Below, in pieces: positions 11,206-23,071 of a stretch of DNA of 64,000 bases (positions within the stretch are counted from its first letter, which is position 1; every line of letters starts with the position of its first letter). The notes under the pieces are model-generated. The model did no database searches. It was given only the letters and a program-made list of their open reading frames with translations, and was not told where the DNA came from. The DNA is from Emydura subglobosa (lineage: Eukaryota > Chordata > Testudines > Chelidae). The translations under genes and the position numbers were made by a program. Location of the stretch: the NCBI GenBank assembly GCA_007922225.1, contig ML679960.1:3486032-3550031 (forward strand). Direction: 5' to 3'.

Positions 11206-12560
11206 CCACCTTTTCTTTTATGTTTTTATAACACCAAACATGCTGTCAACATTTAATAAATAATTATGTTTGTATATCACTTCTACAGCCCTTTAAGGAT
11301 GCATTAACTTTTACAGATATAAAAAAATTCCAGCCTTGAAAAGGTTACAATCCAATAAGGTCTCATTCATCCACATAGCTAGATCCTTATGCACAACTCC
11401 ATTTAAGCCATGATAGATATGTAAAAACCATCAATGGAGATAGGACTGCAGAAGTGGATCCTAAGGTTCCAATCCTTTCTTTCTATCACGTCTCTCAAAG
11501 TGTTTGGAGTTTCATACAAATGCACTTATAAAATTTAAGTATTTAAACTTAGTCCAATGGTCTCAGGTTTTTATTTTCTTTATTTAAAGACATATGCATT
11601 TGGGGCTTTTTTATTTTAAAGATACACCCTTCCCCTAAAAAAGAAAGCCACCAATTCTGACAGATTCAGTCAGATTCTTTATATATTTAAATGAAATCAC
11701 ATCTACTGACATCGCTCACCTCAAAACACAAAGATATAATACACAACAATAAATCTTGTAAATTATTACACTCTACAATGTAAAAATGTTTCCTCAGTGA
11801 AGTGACTGATGTGAGGACAGATCTCAACCACTGCTCAGTCCTGAGTAAACGAACTAAAAATAAATTACATGTTGAAGGCTCTGACATTGGTCTTTCCCCT
11901 CATTTGTTTTGTTTTTTAAATGCCAAAACAAACAGAATTTAGGCTATTTTTTTTTTCCCATGAAAGAAAAATCTAAACAACTCATGGAAAAATCTATTGA
12001 CATCATACCAACCAAAGGATTTCAGCAGGCAGTTGATCTCTTAGTAGACGGAAATGCCATAACACTATATTAGCTCTCCCAAAGTGCATCTGTATATGAG
12101 TAACTGTGCACAAGATTCATTATAATGCTTTAAAGTTAGATTCTGATGGGGGCAAAACTATTTAATGTATGAAATCACAAGAAGCTTTTTCTTTTAGGGC
12201 TAAGTGTATCTCGTGTGTAGAAACACTAACAAAAAACTGAAAATAAAAATTTAAATATGAGAAATATCAAAGAAAAAAATTATATACATTATAACTAGAT
12301 TTATTTTTATGCCCCTATTTTGGCCAGACAATACATATCTCTTTTTTAAGGATACTGTTCAGATACACTTTTCAAGGAGGCAAAAAAAGTGTTCAATCAA
12401 AACATAAGCTGATTAGTCAATGGATTCATTAACGTGCTCATTCACTCATCTCTTTACATCAGGCATATTCATGTTTCCAATAAAAAAAATAAGGCTGTAT
12501 ATGACAGAGCTATCTACTTAGATTGATGTTGTTTTCAGGATTAAATAAAAGTACAAATAT
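11206..12560. other. AT-rich stretch, nothing recognised
   Basis: Low-complexity and AT-rich sequence on both strands. I see no exon, no clear repeat end and no reading frame with a recognisable product. Confidence 0.6.
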
Positions 12561-12564
12561 CACC

Positions 12565-13115
12565 ATATACTGTGATCCTCAAAAAGCTAACAGAGATTAG
12601 TCAGGACTGAACTTGGATGGCAGAATTCCTGCAACCAACAAGATTCTGCTGGTGATGTTGATCCAATATGTGGAACTCAGCCTGCTATCAATGCCCGTGT
12701 CTGCTATTTAGAAGCATTGTGCTGCTGGAGGTGTCATCTTTCGTATGAGATACATACTCATTGACTTTTATGAAATTTTGGCTCCTAAATTTCTAATATG
12801 CTTTTGAAAATGGGGTTTAGTAACCTAGGCTACTTAGCCACTTTTTGCAAAAGTAGGAGTGTTACTCCCAGTGCCAGTGCAGATAATTCCATTCTGGCTA
12901 CCTAAGTTCCTCCTATAGTTTCAATCAGGTACTATAGTTATCACTTTCTACCCTAAATTTTGGGTAGCAGTGTTATACGTTGCTAAACATCTGCAATGTT
13001 TCAGCCTAAAGGGGACTGATGCTCTGTTCCCTACAGAGTGTAGATAAGTAAAAGAATTAAAGTATTTTGGGATCCTTTGGGATGAAAAGTGCCATCTGAA
13101 TGTCAAGATAATATT
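12565..13115 (+). mobile_element. Old 5S-rRNA-derived SINE (AmnSINE/SINE3-like)
   Basis: The start, with agtcaggactgaacttggat, resembles the 5S rRNA internal promoter region (GGTTAGTACTTGGATGGGAG). A core with gtgctgctggaggtgtcatc follows, and the end reads tttgggatcctttgggatga then aaagtgccatctgaatg, like LINE-derived tails that end in a 'gcgctatataaat'-type motif. This is the layout of 5S-derived SINEs of amniotes. Family assignment is by memory of general features, not alignment. Confidence 0.55.
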
Positions 13116-13670
13116 GAACAGAAAAATGACCGCACAGAATAATTTGCTTTAAACCTTCAATATTTGAGTTAGCAATTAAAAGAAGGTCTCAGGCCATTTT
13201 ATATCCCAGATGTTAATGTCTAAAGAAGATAGACATGACCCATCACTCAATCAATTAAAAACAAATTTAAAAATCAATTACATAAAAAAATAAAATTTAT
13301 GAGATTAGTATCTCTTGTGTACATATTTTCCTTCCATACAGAAAAAGAAGCACCATAGCCAGCTGTCAGAATACTACACATCCAAGAGTAATTACCATTA
13401 CACATCCAATCCAGCATCTATACTGAGAAAACCTCATCTGGTCATAGGGGTTATATCAGACTCAATTCTTGCACCTATTTGTTCACCATTTGTTTTCTTC
13501 CTACGTTTATAACTTGGTGGTCTAGCTGGCCAACAATTCTGTTTAGCATGCCTTTGACACTTCAACTATTGTAATATGCAGTATTTGGAGCCACATATGA
13601 ATACTTAAGTTGAAACAGATGCAACTGTCTACCTATTCAACAAGTAGAGCATCTAATAAAGATCATGGCA
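13116..13670. other. AT-rich stretch, nothing recognised
   Basis: A 65-codon open frame at 13315-13512 has no family features and looks like chance. No repeat ends seen. Confidence 0.5.
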
Positions 13671-13674
13671 TCTG

Positions 13675-13960
13675 TGCTCTAGGATCTGTACTGGTTACCA
13701 ACTGGTTTCCAAGTAGAACTGAGGGTACTGATTTTAACCTATTAAATTCTATATGGGACTTGGACATGCCTACTTGAGAGACTGCCTCTCCCCCTATACA
13801 ACAATACTGCAGCTATAGACCGTAGCAGCCCTCAAGTTAGAATACGCTCAATATCAAGAGGGTAAGGCTGGCAGACTGGTGTCCGCAATTTTTCATTCAT
13901 TTTAGGCTCAAAATAGTCCAATTACTAGCATTTACAACTTGCTGCATGGCCCGTTTCTTT
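13675..13960 (+). mobile_element. L2-like LINE fragment (RT C-terminal region)
   Basis: The plus strand reads LYWLPTGFQVELRVLILTY, followed by a leucine-rich stretch and LPLPLYNN. This resembles the 'LHWLPV..R..FKVL.LTYKAL' signature near the C-terminus of L2-group LINE polymerases. Stops are present and only about 90 codons are left, so it is an old fragment. Confidence 0.5.
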
Positions 13961-14650
13961 TCGGCCTTTTGGGTGTTGCTAGACTAGAGGCGGCACAGAG
14001 ATGAATTCAAGGTAATGTGGGATATCGGCTTGTATCTCTTTGGGACTGTCAGTTGTTGTAAAGGGGTGAAGTGGATTGAATAATTGTGACAAATTATGTC
14101 ATTTCATGTGTCACTTCATGTCATATGATGACAGACTGCTAAGGTGTAATATGTTTTCCTAAATCAAAAGAAAAATAAAATGAAGACTAAATCCCTCCTC
14201 TTAAATTATTCTACTTGATGTTAATATAAAGCTCAACCTATTTTTTAAGCATTTTAAAATCCATATGCTTATTTAGATTGTCTTGAAAATTGCTGGGTCT
14301 CACAGAGATCTATAGTAGTCAGGGTTCCACATCAGAAATCATTTGAATCAGTTCCTAAAATACAGCCCACCTTAAAAAAAAGTAACATCAAATTTTGTGG
14401 GGATTTTTATAACTTTTTTTGCATACATCTAGGGTTCAGACTAATGATCTGATCATCCCCAAACTGCTATCACTAACTTGGGTTTGATCTCAGCTAGCGA
14501 CAGGATTTCCCTGCTGCTCTGTGGAAACAGTATGGAAAAAGAATTTTGAGGCACAAATTGGATTTAAAATCTGACTTGAGCCAAATTGACAAGCAGGAGG
14601 AAGGCATTTACATACATGTATATATACTGGGACTCTATTGCAAATCAAAG
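13961..14650. other. AT-rich stretch, nothing recognised
   Basis: No gene, terminal repeat or RNA motif recognised. Short open frames here have no family features. Confidence 0.5.
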
Positions 14651-14654
14651 CGTT

Positions 14655-14990
14655 CACAGCAAAAACAACGAGAATTCTGTAGCACTTTAAAGACTAACAA
14701 ATTTAATTTCAGCAGGCATAAGCTTTCGTGAGCTTCAGCTCACTTCCTCAGATGCAGTTGGTAGAGTGTTCACAGGCAACCTGACATCAGAGTAACTGAG
14801 TGATTCACGTAGACCCATGCTCTGGGAATTGAACCCAAAGAGCACCCAGATACTGCAAATTGGAGTAGTGCTGTCAGTAACTTTCTGAGAATATTTGTCA
14901 TTCACATTAGTCTTCTCCACCTCCATTCCGCAAGTTTTACCCTGAGAAAAAAGCATCTGGTTTAAGAACCAATATTTCAAAGTGCTCTAA
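14655..14990 (-). mobile_element. Inverted-repeat retroelement end with hammerhead-like motif, copy a
   Basis: It shares acagcaaaaacaacgagaat, then tctgtagcactttaaagact and gcataagctttcgtgagct with the element at 23741-24093 and partly with 63748-63815. In copy b these blocks occur at both ends in opposite orientation, so the family has long inverted ends. I suspect a Penelope-like element, whose LTR-like ends can be inverted and carry hammerhead ribozymes, but I cannot confirm the class. Internal sequence to about 14990 is unrecognised. Confidence 0.5.
14713..14757 (-). ncRNA. Hammerhead-ribozyme-like motif, copy a
   Basis: On the minus strand: CTGAGGA, one A, then GTGAGC-TGAA-GCTCAC (a perfect 6-bp stem II with a 4-base loop), then GAAA, then GC-TTAT-GC (a short stem III). 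CTGANGA and GAAA are the hammerhead core boxes. Stem I is weak (about three pairs), there is an extra A after the first box, and the pair next to GAAA is a mismatch. It is probably a decayed or ancestral ribozyme, or only a conserved hairpin. Confidence 0.4.
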
Positions 14991-16050
14991 AATCCACGTG
15001 TATTCCTGCCAGATTTTGAAGGGAAGGTATATTTTGGTGTGTACAAAGAGAAAGCTTCAGCTTCCTTTTGCATAGTTATCCATAGGATCTTGCTTCTTTC
15101 CCCAGACCATTTTCCCTAGTTTCTTTGCAAAGTGTATATGCCTACAGAAAAGCAGTTTCCAGCTGGATGATAAAGCATTTCTTTATATGTGTATTATGTA
15201 CTTGGGTTGCTCCTCTTTTCTTTCCATCCCTTGGGTGCACATTCTCTAAAGGCCATGCCCTTTGACTGTTTAAAAAGTAATACAGACCCATACCTGGGGT
15301 GAGTCTCTGCCTCCAGAGAGCCCCCCATTCCTTAGGGGTCTAGTGACAAAGTCCAAAGAAATCAGATTTCAAGACTTGTAATAAAATTCAAATGACTCCT
15401 AGGCATCTATGCTAGGATTCCAGGCTGTACTTGATTGATACTTGTACTTGATATGATTTCAGCCATCAGGGGGTATCACCCACATGAACATGGGAGAGAC
15501 TGACAGCTGCTTCAGCTCTCTTGCCCTCAGAGAAGGAGCCTCTTTATTATCCTGCCTCTGCCCCATTCCCAGCAGCACTTCGTAGGACGTCACATCCCAG
15601 ACTCTCTCTGGATGACTGAGAGAGAAGGGAGCTTTGCTGCACCTACACTTCAAGGACTCTGGCCCCAGACAGATAGACAGTCAGTCAGTCAGGGACCTCC
15701 TCTAGCCACAAATGGGACTACCTCCTCTCCCTCAGTGGCTGCTTCCTTTATTTCGTGGAGCTCTTTGCAAATAACTCCCGGGAAAGGGGACCATGGCCCC
15801 TTCGTCAGTCTTAAAGACTCAGTGCATCACATTATACCCAACCTAGTTTTAATAGTTTGTCATGTTGCTATATCACAACATTCTGCTGGCTCAAAATAAT
15901 TTTCAGAACACTTCATTAGTCTTACAAGACTAGCTTTTTAACTGGGGTTAATCTGCAAAATATGACAGATGGCAATCCTATAACCCAGCTATTTGTTTCA
16001 ACAGAAGAGACAGAGCAGTACAGGAGCTAGGAATGTAAAATTCAACAAGT
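14991..16050. other. No gene recognised
   Basis: Mixed-composition sequence. Several open frames of 60-95 codons (for example 15612-15899) show no domain. No repeat ends identified. Confidence 0.5.
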
Positions 16051-16054
16051 CTAG

Positions 16055-19000
16055 GAATGAGGGTGGATTGATTTAAATCACCAAGAGAAAATCATTGATT
16101 TAAATCAAGTTCCCCACTAATACTTCTTCAAATATTTCTTAAACAATGGTGCAAATCTGATCACTAAAACATGTTAATTTACAATTCAATATAGCATTTT
16201 ACAACATCTAGGAAGGTATACTTTGTGTAATTTTTTAGATAACTTGATTTTTATTAATTTAGGAAACAGTACATAATATTCATTACCTGTGTCAAGGTGC
16301 AGTTGCAGCAGCAATACGTTAGGAATGATAAGAACTAAATCACACACACAAACACAATAGCACTTATATTTTATTAAAGTAAATGTTAAATATTACATAA
16401 ACGTTTCACATTTGCAATTGCAGCAGGCTCCTGAGTTGCCGGCTGCACTTAAACTTTTTTTTTTTTTAATTTTCAAATTTTATTAACTCTTAACAGACAA
16501 GTCATCATAACACTAAACGTATGCTGTCCTTAAAACTTTTACAACTAGCTCTCAGCTTCCCCACTCCCATAGTCATATTTATTCATAGACAAACAGAAAT
16601 ACGAGTTTTCCTGATTTTTCAACACCCAGTTGATTTCTTAGCTTTGAGTGAATAATACCAAACGATGAAAATATTCTCTCTGTGCCTGCAAAGGAAGCCA
16701 CTGCTGTGAAAAGTTGACTTAGCAGCTGAAGGAACACTTTCAAGGTGCCTGGCTAATGATTTCCACCAATTCAGGGGAGTAACTTTGTTCAAAACATCAT
16801 CAATAAACATGTACTGTTTAAATGGTTCCGCTCCAGCCCTGAAATTTATTATGACCAGCATAACTGAGGAGTGATTTTGAGATGCCCATGCCAGGGCAGC
16901 AGCATCTTCTTCAGAAGTTAGGCATCTACCTTTATATCTGGGGTCGAGAATGTTCGCAAGAAAATGAGGTGGAGTTAGTGCTTGATCCATTCGCTTCTTT
17001 ACTGCCTGCAATTTAGCTTTCTGGTGCGGTATTTCTTTCTTCAATGTCTCTTGAAGTTCCTTCCAAATTTCGACAGCATTAGCAATGCAGCAACAATTTC
17101 TCTAAAGTTTGTTTAAGGCTACGGATATAGGCTTCAGTATACTGAGCGTATCCTCTACATTCCTCTTTAATCCAATGTTAGATACTTCGGATGAGATATT
17201 TCCAGCTATTTTATCATTGTTTTCTTCACAAAGTTTTATGAGAATAGGCCAGTTCTTAATAAATTGTTCAAAAAAATCAACCACAGAATTCCATCGAACA
17301 TCTTTATGGAAAATTAGTTTGGATCCTCTCGCTCTCTTCAGTGACGCTGAAGCAAAATGGTTGTTATGGAAGTATTTTGCGACTTCAACAACATTTTCTT
17401 TTATTCCTGGAGAAAACTTACTTAAGTCTTTGGCTAAAAGAGGCATTAAATGGGCACTGCAGCCATATGTTATTATGGAGCATCCTATCGTTTCTTCTTC
17501 TAAGTATCTTCTCATCTTTGCCACATTTGCAGCACTGTCTGAGACAAAACTGCACACATGACAGTTGAATTTCTGTTCACAGTTTATTACAGCTGTCATT
17601 GCCAGTTCTTTCAAACATTCTGTTGTGTGGGTATTTCCCGATGTATCTATTGTTTCTGAAAGATAGGCAACCCCATCTTCTGCTGTCACACAGGCACATT
17701 ACTGAATCATTGTGTACATTGCTCCACCCCTCATGGATTAAACTGGCAAATTTCCCCTCAGTATTCCTTGCACCCTGTTCAAGTTCCTTCTCATATACTG
17801 TATCTAACAACCTTCCACCAATGTCTGCTTTACCAGGTGGAGTGTAGCCTGGTTGTAAGGACTCAACTAGGTCAATGAAGTGTTTACTGTTAACTGTGAA
17901 AAAGAGAATTTGTCGCATAAATGAACCGAGCAATCTTTTAATCTATGGTGTCTTGTTGGTATTTGCTGGTGCTTACTACAAACCCATCCATAGTGGCGAT
18001 TTTACTGGATTATTGAAATCTTTTGTTTGCTACTGATACTTTGTTGTCTGAAATACGTTTTTAGTTGCAACACTGCTGCTAAAAGTACCAACGGATGACT
18101 CTGAAGTTGTTGCAGAGAGAGAGTCACAGTCAAAGTCTCTTATGCTTAAATGGAATCCTGAAACAAAATTAAAAAATGATTTTGAATAGTCATTCTTCTC
18201 AGTTCTTCTCACTCTATTATTCAGTTAATCATTTACATTGTTTTCAGCAAGGATGCAAATCCGATTCCAAATTACCAAAAAAGCTAAGACTGACTGCACT
18301 TAAGAGTGCACTTAATTTTGGAGTAAGCCCTATAGAACTCACTGGCACTTCTGGTTTTTGAGAAAAGTATAAGATGCGGTTCTCTTGGGAAAGCTGAGTT
18401 ATGCTGAAGTAAAATAGGGAACAGACTTATGGCATTACCATTATGGTCTGTGGCCATGATGTTCCAAAATAATGGGCATGTATTATGTAATATAAAATAA
18501 GAAAATAACACCCAGTGGCAACTGGCAACTCTAAATTTCTCTTACTGAAGCTTTCTGTTCCATATATTTGGGTGATAGATTCTAAACCTAGTTAACTAAT
18601 TAAACAAGCCATAAGGATTAGCTAAGCCAAACTTTTTTTTCTAGCAACATCCAACATAGCAAACAGCTTGGGAATTTACTTGTTAAATCACACTTATACT
18701 AAAAGGCATAGAGTGCCTTGAAGAACAATGCATTGCAAAAGGAATTATTTAAGTTACTAACCAATTGATCCACATTGTTCTTCAGACATATCCACATCTT
18801 CAGCCACATGATTTTCTCCCAATAAGCAGTTTTCATTATGATGTTTCATTCTTGCAAATAGGCCCTGCATCTCTTTCTTGCAGTGCTTACACTTGATACA
18901 TTTTCCTTTATTGCCAAATAAAGGAATTTTTTCCAAATATTCCCAGATAGGTCTCTCTTACGCCCAGAAGCCATGACATTTTTTCTGTGGCAAAAATGTG

Positions 19001-19130
19001 GGGGAACATAGGAAGTTGTGTATGTACTGAATAACGTCCTTCCTTTTTCTTTCCAGTTTTTCCTTTCCAGTCTTTCCAGTGGCTTTAAGTTATGCAACTG
19101 AACCTGTACTTCTTTAAATGTCCAGTAAAA
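16055..19130 (-). mobile_element. hAT transposon with decayed BED-finger transposase
   Basis: The left end carries gggtggattgatttaaatca, also found (reversed) near 35270. Between lie, on the minus strand, a BED zinc-finger region, a long middle domain and a hAT dimerisation domain in the normal order. The right limit is set only by the end of recognisable coding sequence, so the outer boundary and target duplication were not determined. Confidence 0.7.
16619..18990 (-). pseudogene. hAT transposase (BED finger, RNase H-like, hATC), broken
   Basis: The BED-finger region at about 18790-18990 shows IWKKFLYLAIKENVSS in one frame and, with a shift, a CIKCKHCKKE-type cysteine pair followed by RMKHH. 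The middle region at 17102-17933 has FASLIHEGWSNVHNDS, SDSAANVAKMRRYLEEE, YGCSAHLMPLLAKDL and DVRWNSVVDFFEQF, typical of hAT transposases. The C-terminal 16619-17044 has FLANILDPRYKGR and TPLNWWKSL, the hATC dimerisation block. Frameshifts at about 17090, 17690 and 18000 break it. In intact relatives this enzyme cuts and pastes the element. Confidence 0.8.
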
Positions 19131-20030
19131 TCAAAACAGTGATGTGACACCACAGACTCTCTCCTCTACACATAATCCTAATCATTCTGAGTAAAACTCC
19201 CAGTTGGAAATAACTGTTCTAGCTTTTTACAGGCACTGCACTTCACTGAATTGTCAGTATACACATCTCAGCAGTCAATTTGTTTCATTTGTTCTGTGCA
19301 CCATATGATATAGAGACAAAGCTATGTTATAGTTCATTAGTCTGTACGAAGGGGAACTGAAATTTCTATTAGCTAGAAAAATACAAGCAAAGCATTAAAA
19401 TGCTTAACAAGAAGCCCTCTTCATAAACTTGAGACAGGATGTAAAATACAAATTGGACAGTCTCTAATAAAGTAACCACTCATTAAAAGGTTCACATTTC
19501 TTAACAAGCAAATGCAAATGATCAGATACCATTTGTCATATAGCTTTCATTTATGGCACAATTCAGTTTCTGTTGCAATTTATGTTTGCCTCATTCAAAG
19601 AAAAAAGGCACAGCCGTAAGTCTAATGCAAAAGGATAAATCAGTCATTCTTCCATGACTCTGCTGTTTGGCTCTCTGTTCCTTTGTGCTGATGCTGCACG
19701 CTGATTTGTTGATTTCACTTCATTCTTCACATTTCTCTCTGATTTAGGGTCAGGAGTTTCTTTGAAATCCTTCAGTTTATAATACAAAATTAAACCCTGT
19801 GGGCACATTTGAATTCTTCAAACAAGAAGGACATTTTTTCATTTTTAAAAATAATTTTCTTGTACTTAGGTCCTTCAGACGGGGTTTTCCCAGAAATCTT
19901 CACTAGCTTAACTTTCTATTGTGATTATGAGCCTCAATATGCTCTAACAAAGATGCAGTTTGGACATGATTGTGGTCAGTTAATAGTCTTAACATTGCTT
20001 AAAAACCAAGGAAAATTATACTGTATGCAA
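19131..20030. other. AT-rich stretch, nothing recognised
   Basis: No repeat end or coding signature found. The open frame at 19809-20099 overlaps a MITE and looks like chance. Confidence 0.5.
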
Positions 20031-20290
20031 GGCAATAGCTACACTACAAGCACTACAATGGCACAGCTGCAGCCGTGTTGCTATAGCACTGTAGTATAGA
20101 GACTTGCTACAGTTAATAAAGGAGTTTTTCTGTCACTGTAGTAAATCCAGTCCTTTGAGAGCTGGTAGCTAGATCGACAGAACTCTTCCATTGACCAAGT
20201 GGTGTCTATACTGAGGGGTAGGTCAGCTTAATAACGTCTCTTTGGGGTACTGATGAAGCTAGGTCACCTTAAATTTTAGGTGTAGATGAC
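20031..20290. mobile_element. Harbinger-type MITE, copy 1
   Basis: The left end (ggcaatagctacactacaag) and the right end (ttaggtgtagatgac) are imperfect inverted repeats of the 'ggccttgtctacac' type also seen on the full Harbinger at 53653. The inside shares aaaggagtttttctgt and nearby gagagctggtagct with the element at 47326-47565. No coding capacity. Confidence 0.6.
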
Positions 20291-20512
20291 TAACTCTGAA
20301 TCAGAGACCTTAATTCAGTGTGATTTTGCAATTTCTCACTGTAAGTTATGCAGTCATTCTAAAAATGTGACTTTGCCCCTACCCCATCCTCCTCTGTTCC
20401 CCGCCCCCCGCACTTTTTCTAAGTATCTGTGTATGGTACTTACATGCCCCCTCCCACACACACACTACTGTAGCATCTGAGCACCACACAATCTTTAAAT
20501 ATACTGTAGTTT

Positions 20513-20655
20513 TCTTCAATACGCTATGAAGTAGTAAAGTACTATTTATCCCCACTCAGACCTGAGAGAGACTGATTTGCCAAAAGTCACCCGGCAGTCT
20601 GTGGTGGAGCAGGAAATTGAATCCATGTCCCCCAAGTCCTAGACTAACCCCTTGA
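20513..20655 (-). mobile_element. MIR SINE
   Basis: The plus strand matches the complement of the MIR core in order: ctatgaagtagtaaagtact, tatccccactcagacctgag, tttgccaaaagtcacc, and aggaaattgaatccatg. MIR is a tRNA-derived SINE shared by amniotes. Divergence is high, as expected. Confidence 0.8.
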
Positions 20656-20656
20656 T

Positions 20657-21216
20657 CAGTGGCTCCCAAACTTTTTTATGCTATGACCCCCTTTGTGCTC
20701 ATCTTTGTTAACGCAACTCCCCTAGTACTTATTCAAGCTGGCTTTGCGCAAATGAACACTCCTTTTACCAGTCTACTTTGAATACTACGGATGGGTAGGC
20801 AGGTCCAGATTAGTCAATGTGAGGTTGGTGCACTTGCAAAGGGCCTGCGGCCCCTGACCACTGGACTAAACAAAAAAGATGGGCAACTGAAGGTCCAGGG
20901 GCCATACTCAGCTTGCCAGATCATTTAATTTGGCTCTCCACCCTGCATGATGGAAAGGGGAGAAATCCCCACCTTTCCCGATCTCATTGCCATGGTCCTG
21001 CATCCTCCACATGGAACCTGTGACTTTCTTCTGGCCCTAGAAGGCATGCTGCTGCTGTGAGAGCGTTCTATTGCTTCAGTAGCAGACAGTGCTGCCTAGC
21101 TGCCCTAAAGGCTGTTTGCTTAAACTTCCTTGCATTTTCTTCGCGGGGCCCCCCCCCACGCAGCGGCCCCCCCCGCAATAATCTTTGGGTCATGACCCAC
21201 AGTTTGAGAACCACTA
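20657..21216. mobile_element. Nonautonomous hAT element
   Basis: It begins CAGTGGCTCCCAAACTTTTT and ends gggtcatgacccacagtttg then agaaccacta, an imperfect inverted end. The tatgacccc / gggtcatga inner parts also pair. An 8-bp duplication was not clear. Inside is a C-rich run at 21148-21175. Confidence 0.65.
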
Positions 21217-21864
21217 CACTAGAACATCCTTCCTCTATTCAAGTATGTCAGTTTCATAAGTCATGCAATGCATTTCTAAGCTAATTACTGTGTGCAGTAG
21301 CTAGCCCTCCAGACACTGGAGGAAGTGTTCTCCATCATCACAACTGATCCTAACACAAAGCCAGTCAGAGCAGAGTTCTAAGTTTGCCAGTCCACCTCTG
21401 TGTTTAAAATATTACTATTTTCCCATAGATTCTAAAGCGTCTCCCCTCTGCCTCTCTCGCAGATGACCACACATACTGCACATCATCTGGTTAGAGGCCA
21501 GAACAAGTATTTTGAGAGATGCCAATACCAAACTATGGACTAAATGGCTGGAAACATGCAGGGAACAAAGGTCAAGCAAGCAGTGCTGAAATGGAAATAA
21601 TTTAGTCCAACCATGCTACACTTGGACTGGAGGAGCAGAGAAGTCAGCCCACTGACAGCGGAGTGAAAACTGGAGTAACTAGGGACATGAAGGAGTTATG
21701 GGTGGATGGGAATGTGAGATGAACCATGGCAGGGCTGGAATACAGGCTTCACTCCTCTTTGGTGAAAGGTGCAAGGAAATCTGACTGTGGTACTGCTGTT
21801 TGATTCAGGACAAAGGGGGAAAAAGAAAGCAAATGTGACTTAATTCAGACAAACACAAAATAGT
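21217..21864. other. No feature recognised
   Basis: Sequence between the hAT element and the inferred APOO 3' end. No exon or repeat seen. Confidence 0.5.
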
Positions 21865-21867
21865 GAA

Positions 21868-22807
21868 CAAGCAGGCATTTAATCTTTATTAATGCTAATT
21901 ATGTATCGTGAATGATATTAAGATCCCAAAATGCTTGCCAAACTCTACACAAAATACATTTATCCAAACATCCTGCATCACCAAAATGCAGCCACATCTG
22001 TGGCAGAAAGACATGGTCTTTGAACAGCATATAACAAAACAGTAATTCAGGGCAGAAGGGAAATATACTTTTTTGAACTGAAAGTACAAATTAATGTTAG
22101 ATGGGTTAGAATGAATAATCACTCAAACTGATTTTAGTCAGGACACTGGGTCAACATTTTGGCTCTTGCAAAAAATGACAGAATATTTAATAATCACTAT
22201 TTGAAAGACTGCACCTTCAGTAATAGTGTTGGCAGCATTCTGATAGTACTGAACCTGTACCCTGACTGAGAAGACAACTACCACTGAATGAATCAAACTT
22301 GTGGCTTGAGAATTTATCATCAACATTTTAAGTAACTTGTCTGAAGATATTAAACAAAATAGTACATTTCTCTCTTTAAACATGCATAAGCTATTTATCT
22401 CTACAAAATACTATTTGTTTTAAGGCCTGGATGATAGGAGCGTCCAGAGTCTAGTAAAACAGTGCAAGAGGAGTTGATTATGTTGCGGCATGTTTACCAA
22501 GGTGACAATAAAGCTATCTCAATTTTCACAAACATTTACCCCCAAAAGAAACTAAATAAAACTGAGGAAAGCCATTTGATAAAGGGGCTCTATTTTACTT
22601 TTCCAAGGAGTTACTGCTAATGAAGTTTAACAATTTAAATGTTACTTTGAAGTAGACAAAATCCTTTGAAGCGAAAAGATCCAATTGGTAAACTTTTTCG
22701 TAAGGTTCAAAGTCTAGTCCATAAAAATCTGCATCTGCAAACATGGCAGTATCAGAAAATAATTCATTCATAACACTCTCCACTTTTTTCATAATACCCT
22801 TCACTGA
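21868..22807 (-). other. APOO: APOO terminal exon and 3' UTR
   Basis: A run of about 15 pyrimidines, then gcatctctaagatacag, precedes this exon, so the acceptor is strong. The sequence just after is TCAGTGAAGG, giving two AG sites four bases apart. From the second AG the first codon is TGA, ending the protein at the length of human APOO. From the first AG a 70-codon frame stays open to a TAA near 22597 and shows no similarity I recognise. The remaining sequence down to the AATAAA at 21890-21885 looks like 3' UTR. The 3' limit is inferred from that signal. Confidence 0.72.
21885..21890 (-). terminator. Poly(A) signal AATAAA, probable APOO 3' end
   Basis: On the minus strand, AATAAA is followed by gattaaatgcctgc and then a GT-containing stretch. 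It is the first canonical signal I see downstream of the APOO stop in transcript sense. Cleavage would fall about 15-25 bases further on, near 21865. Other poly(A) sites are possible. Confidence 0.55.
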
Positions 22808-22812
22808 CTGTA
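22803..22812 (-). promoter_or_regulatory. APOO: Tandem splice acceptor (CAG TCAG) of the APOO last exon
   Basis: On the minus strand the sequence is tacagtcagtga. AG dinucleotides end at 22808 and 22804. They lie four bases apart, so choosing between them changes the reading frame: immediate stop or 70-residue extension. The scanning rule favours the first AG; protein length conservation favours the second. I cannot decide usage from sequence. Confidence 0.7.
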
Positions 22813-23071
22813 TCTTAGAGATGCAAAAAAAAAAAAAAATTTTCCAAACAAAATTTCTGGGAAGCCTAAACCAAAACTAGTTTAAGATTTTCCCAGTAAT
22901 TAGAGAGAAAATATCTTTTTTTTTCCTTCGGAGACATAAGATCAACCTTTTTTTGTTTTGTTTATAAAAAGAGCAATTAGAGTCACAATCTATCATTCTC
23001 TACCCTGACCATCAATGTTGTGTCTTTAAATAATCCACTATTTTTTAAATTAAATACCTTGGACTTCTTAC

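Noticed and set aside
17102..18990. Domesticated ZBED-type gene
   Set aside because: Several frameshifts, terminal repeat sequence next to it and a second fragment of the same family argue for a dead transposon and not a conserved host gene.
22138..22383. 81-codon minus-strand frame downstream of APOO
   Set aside because: It lies in the inferred 3' UTR, has no domain and no start context.
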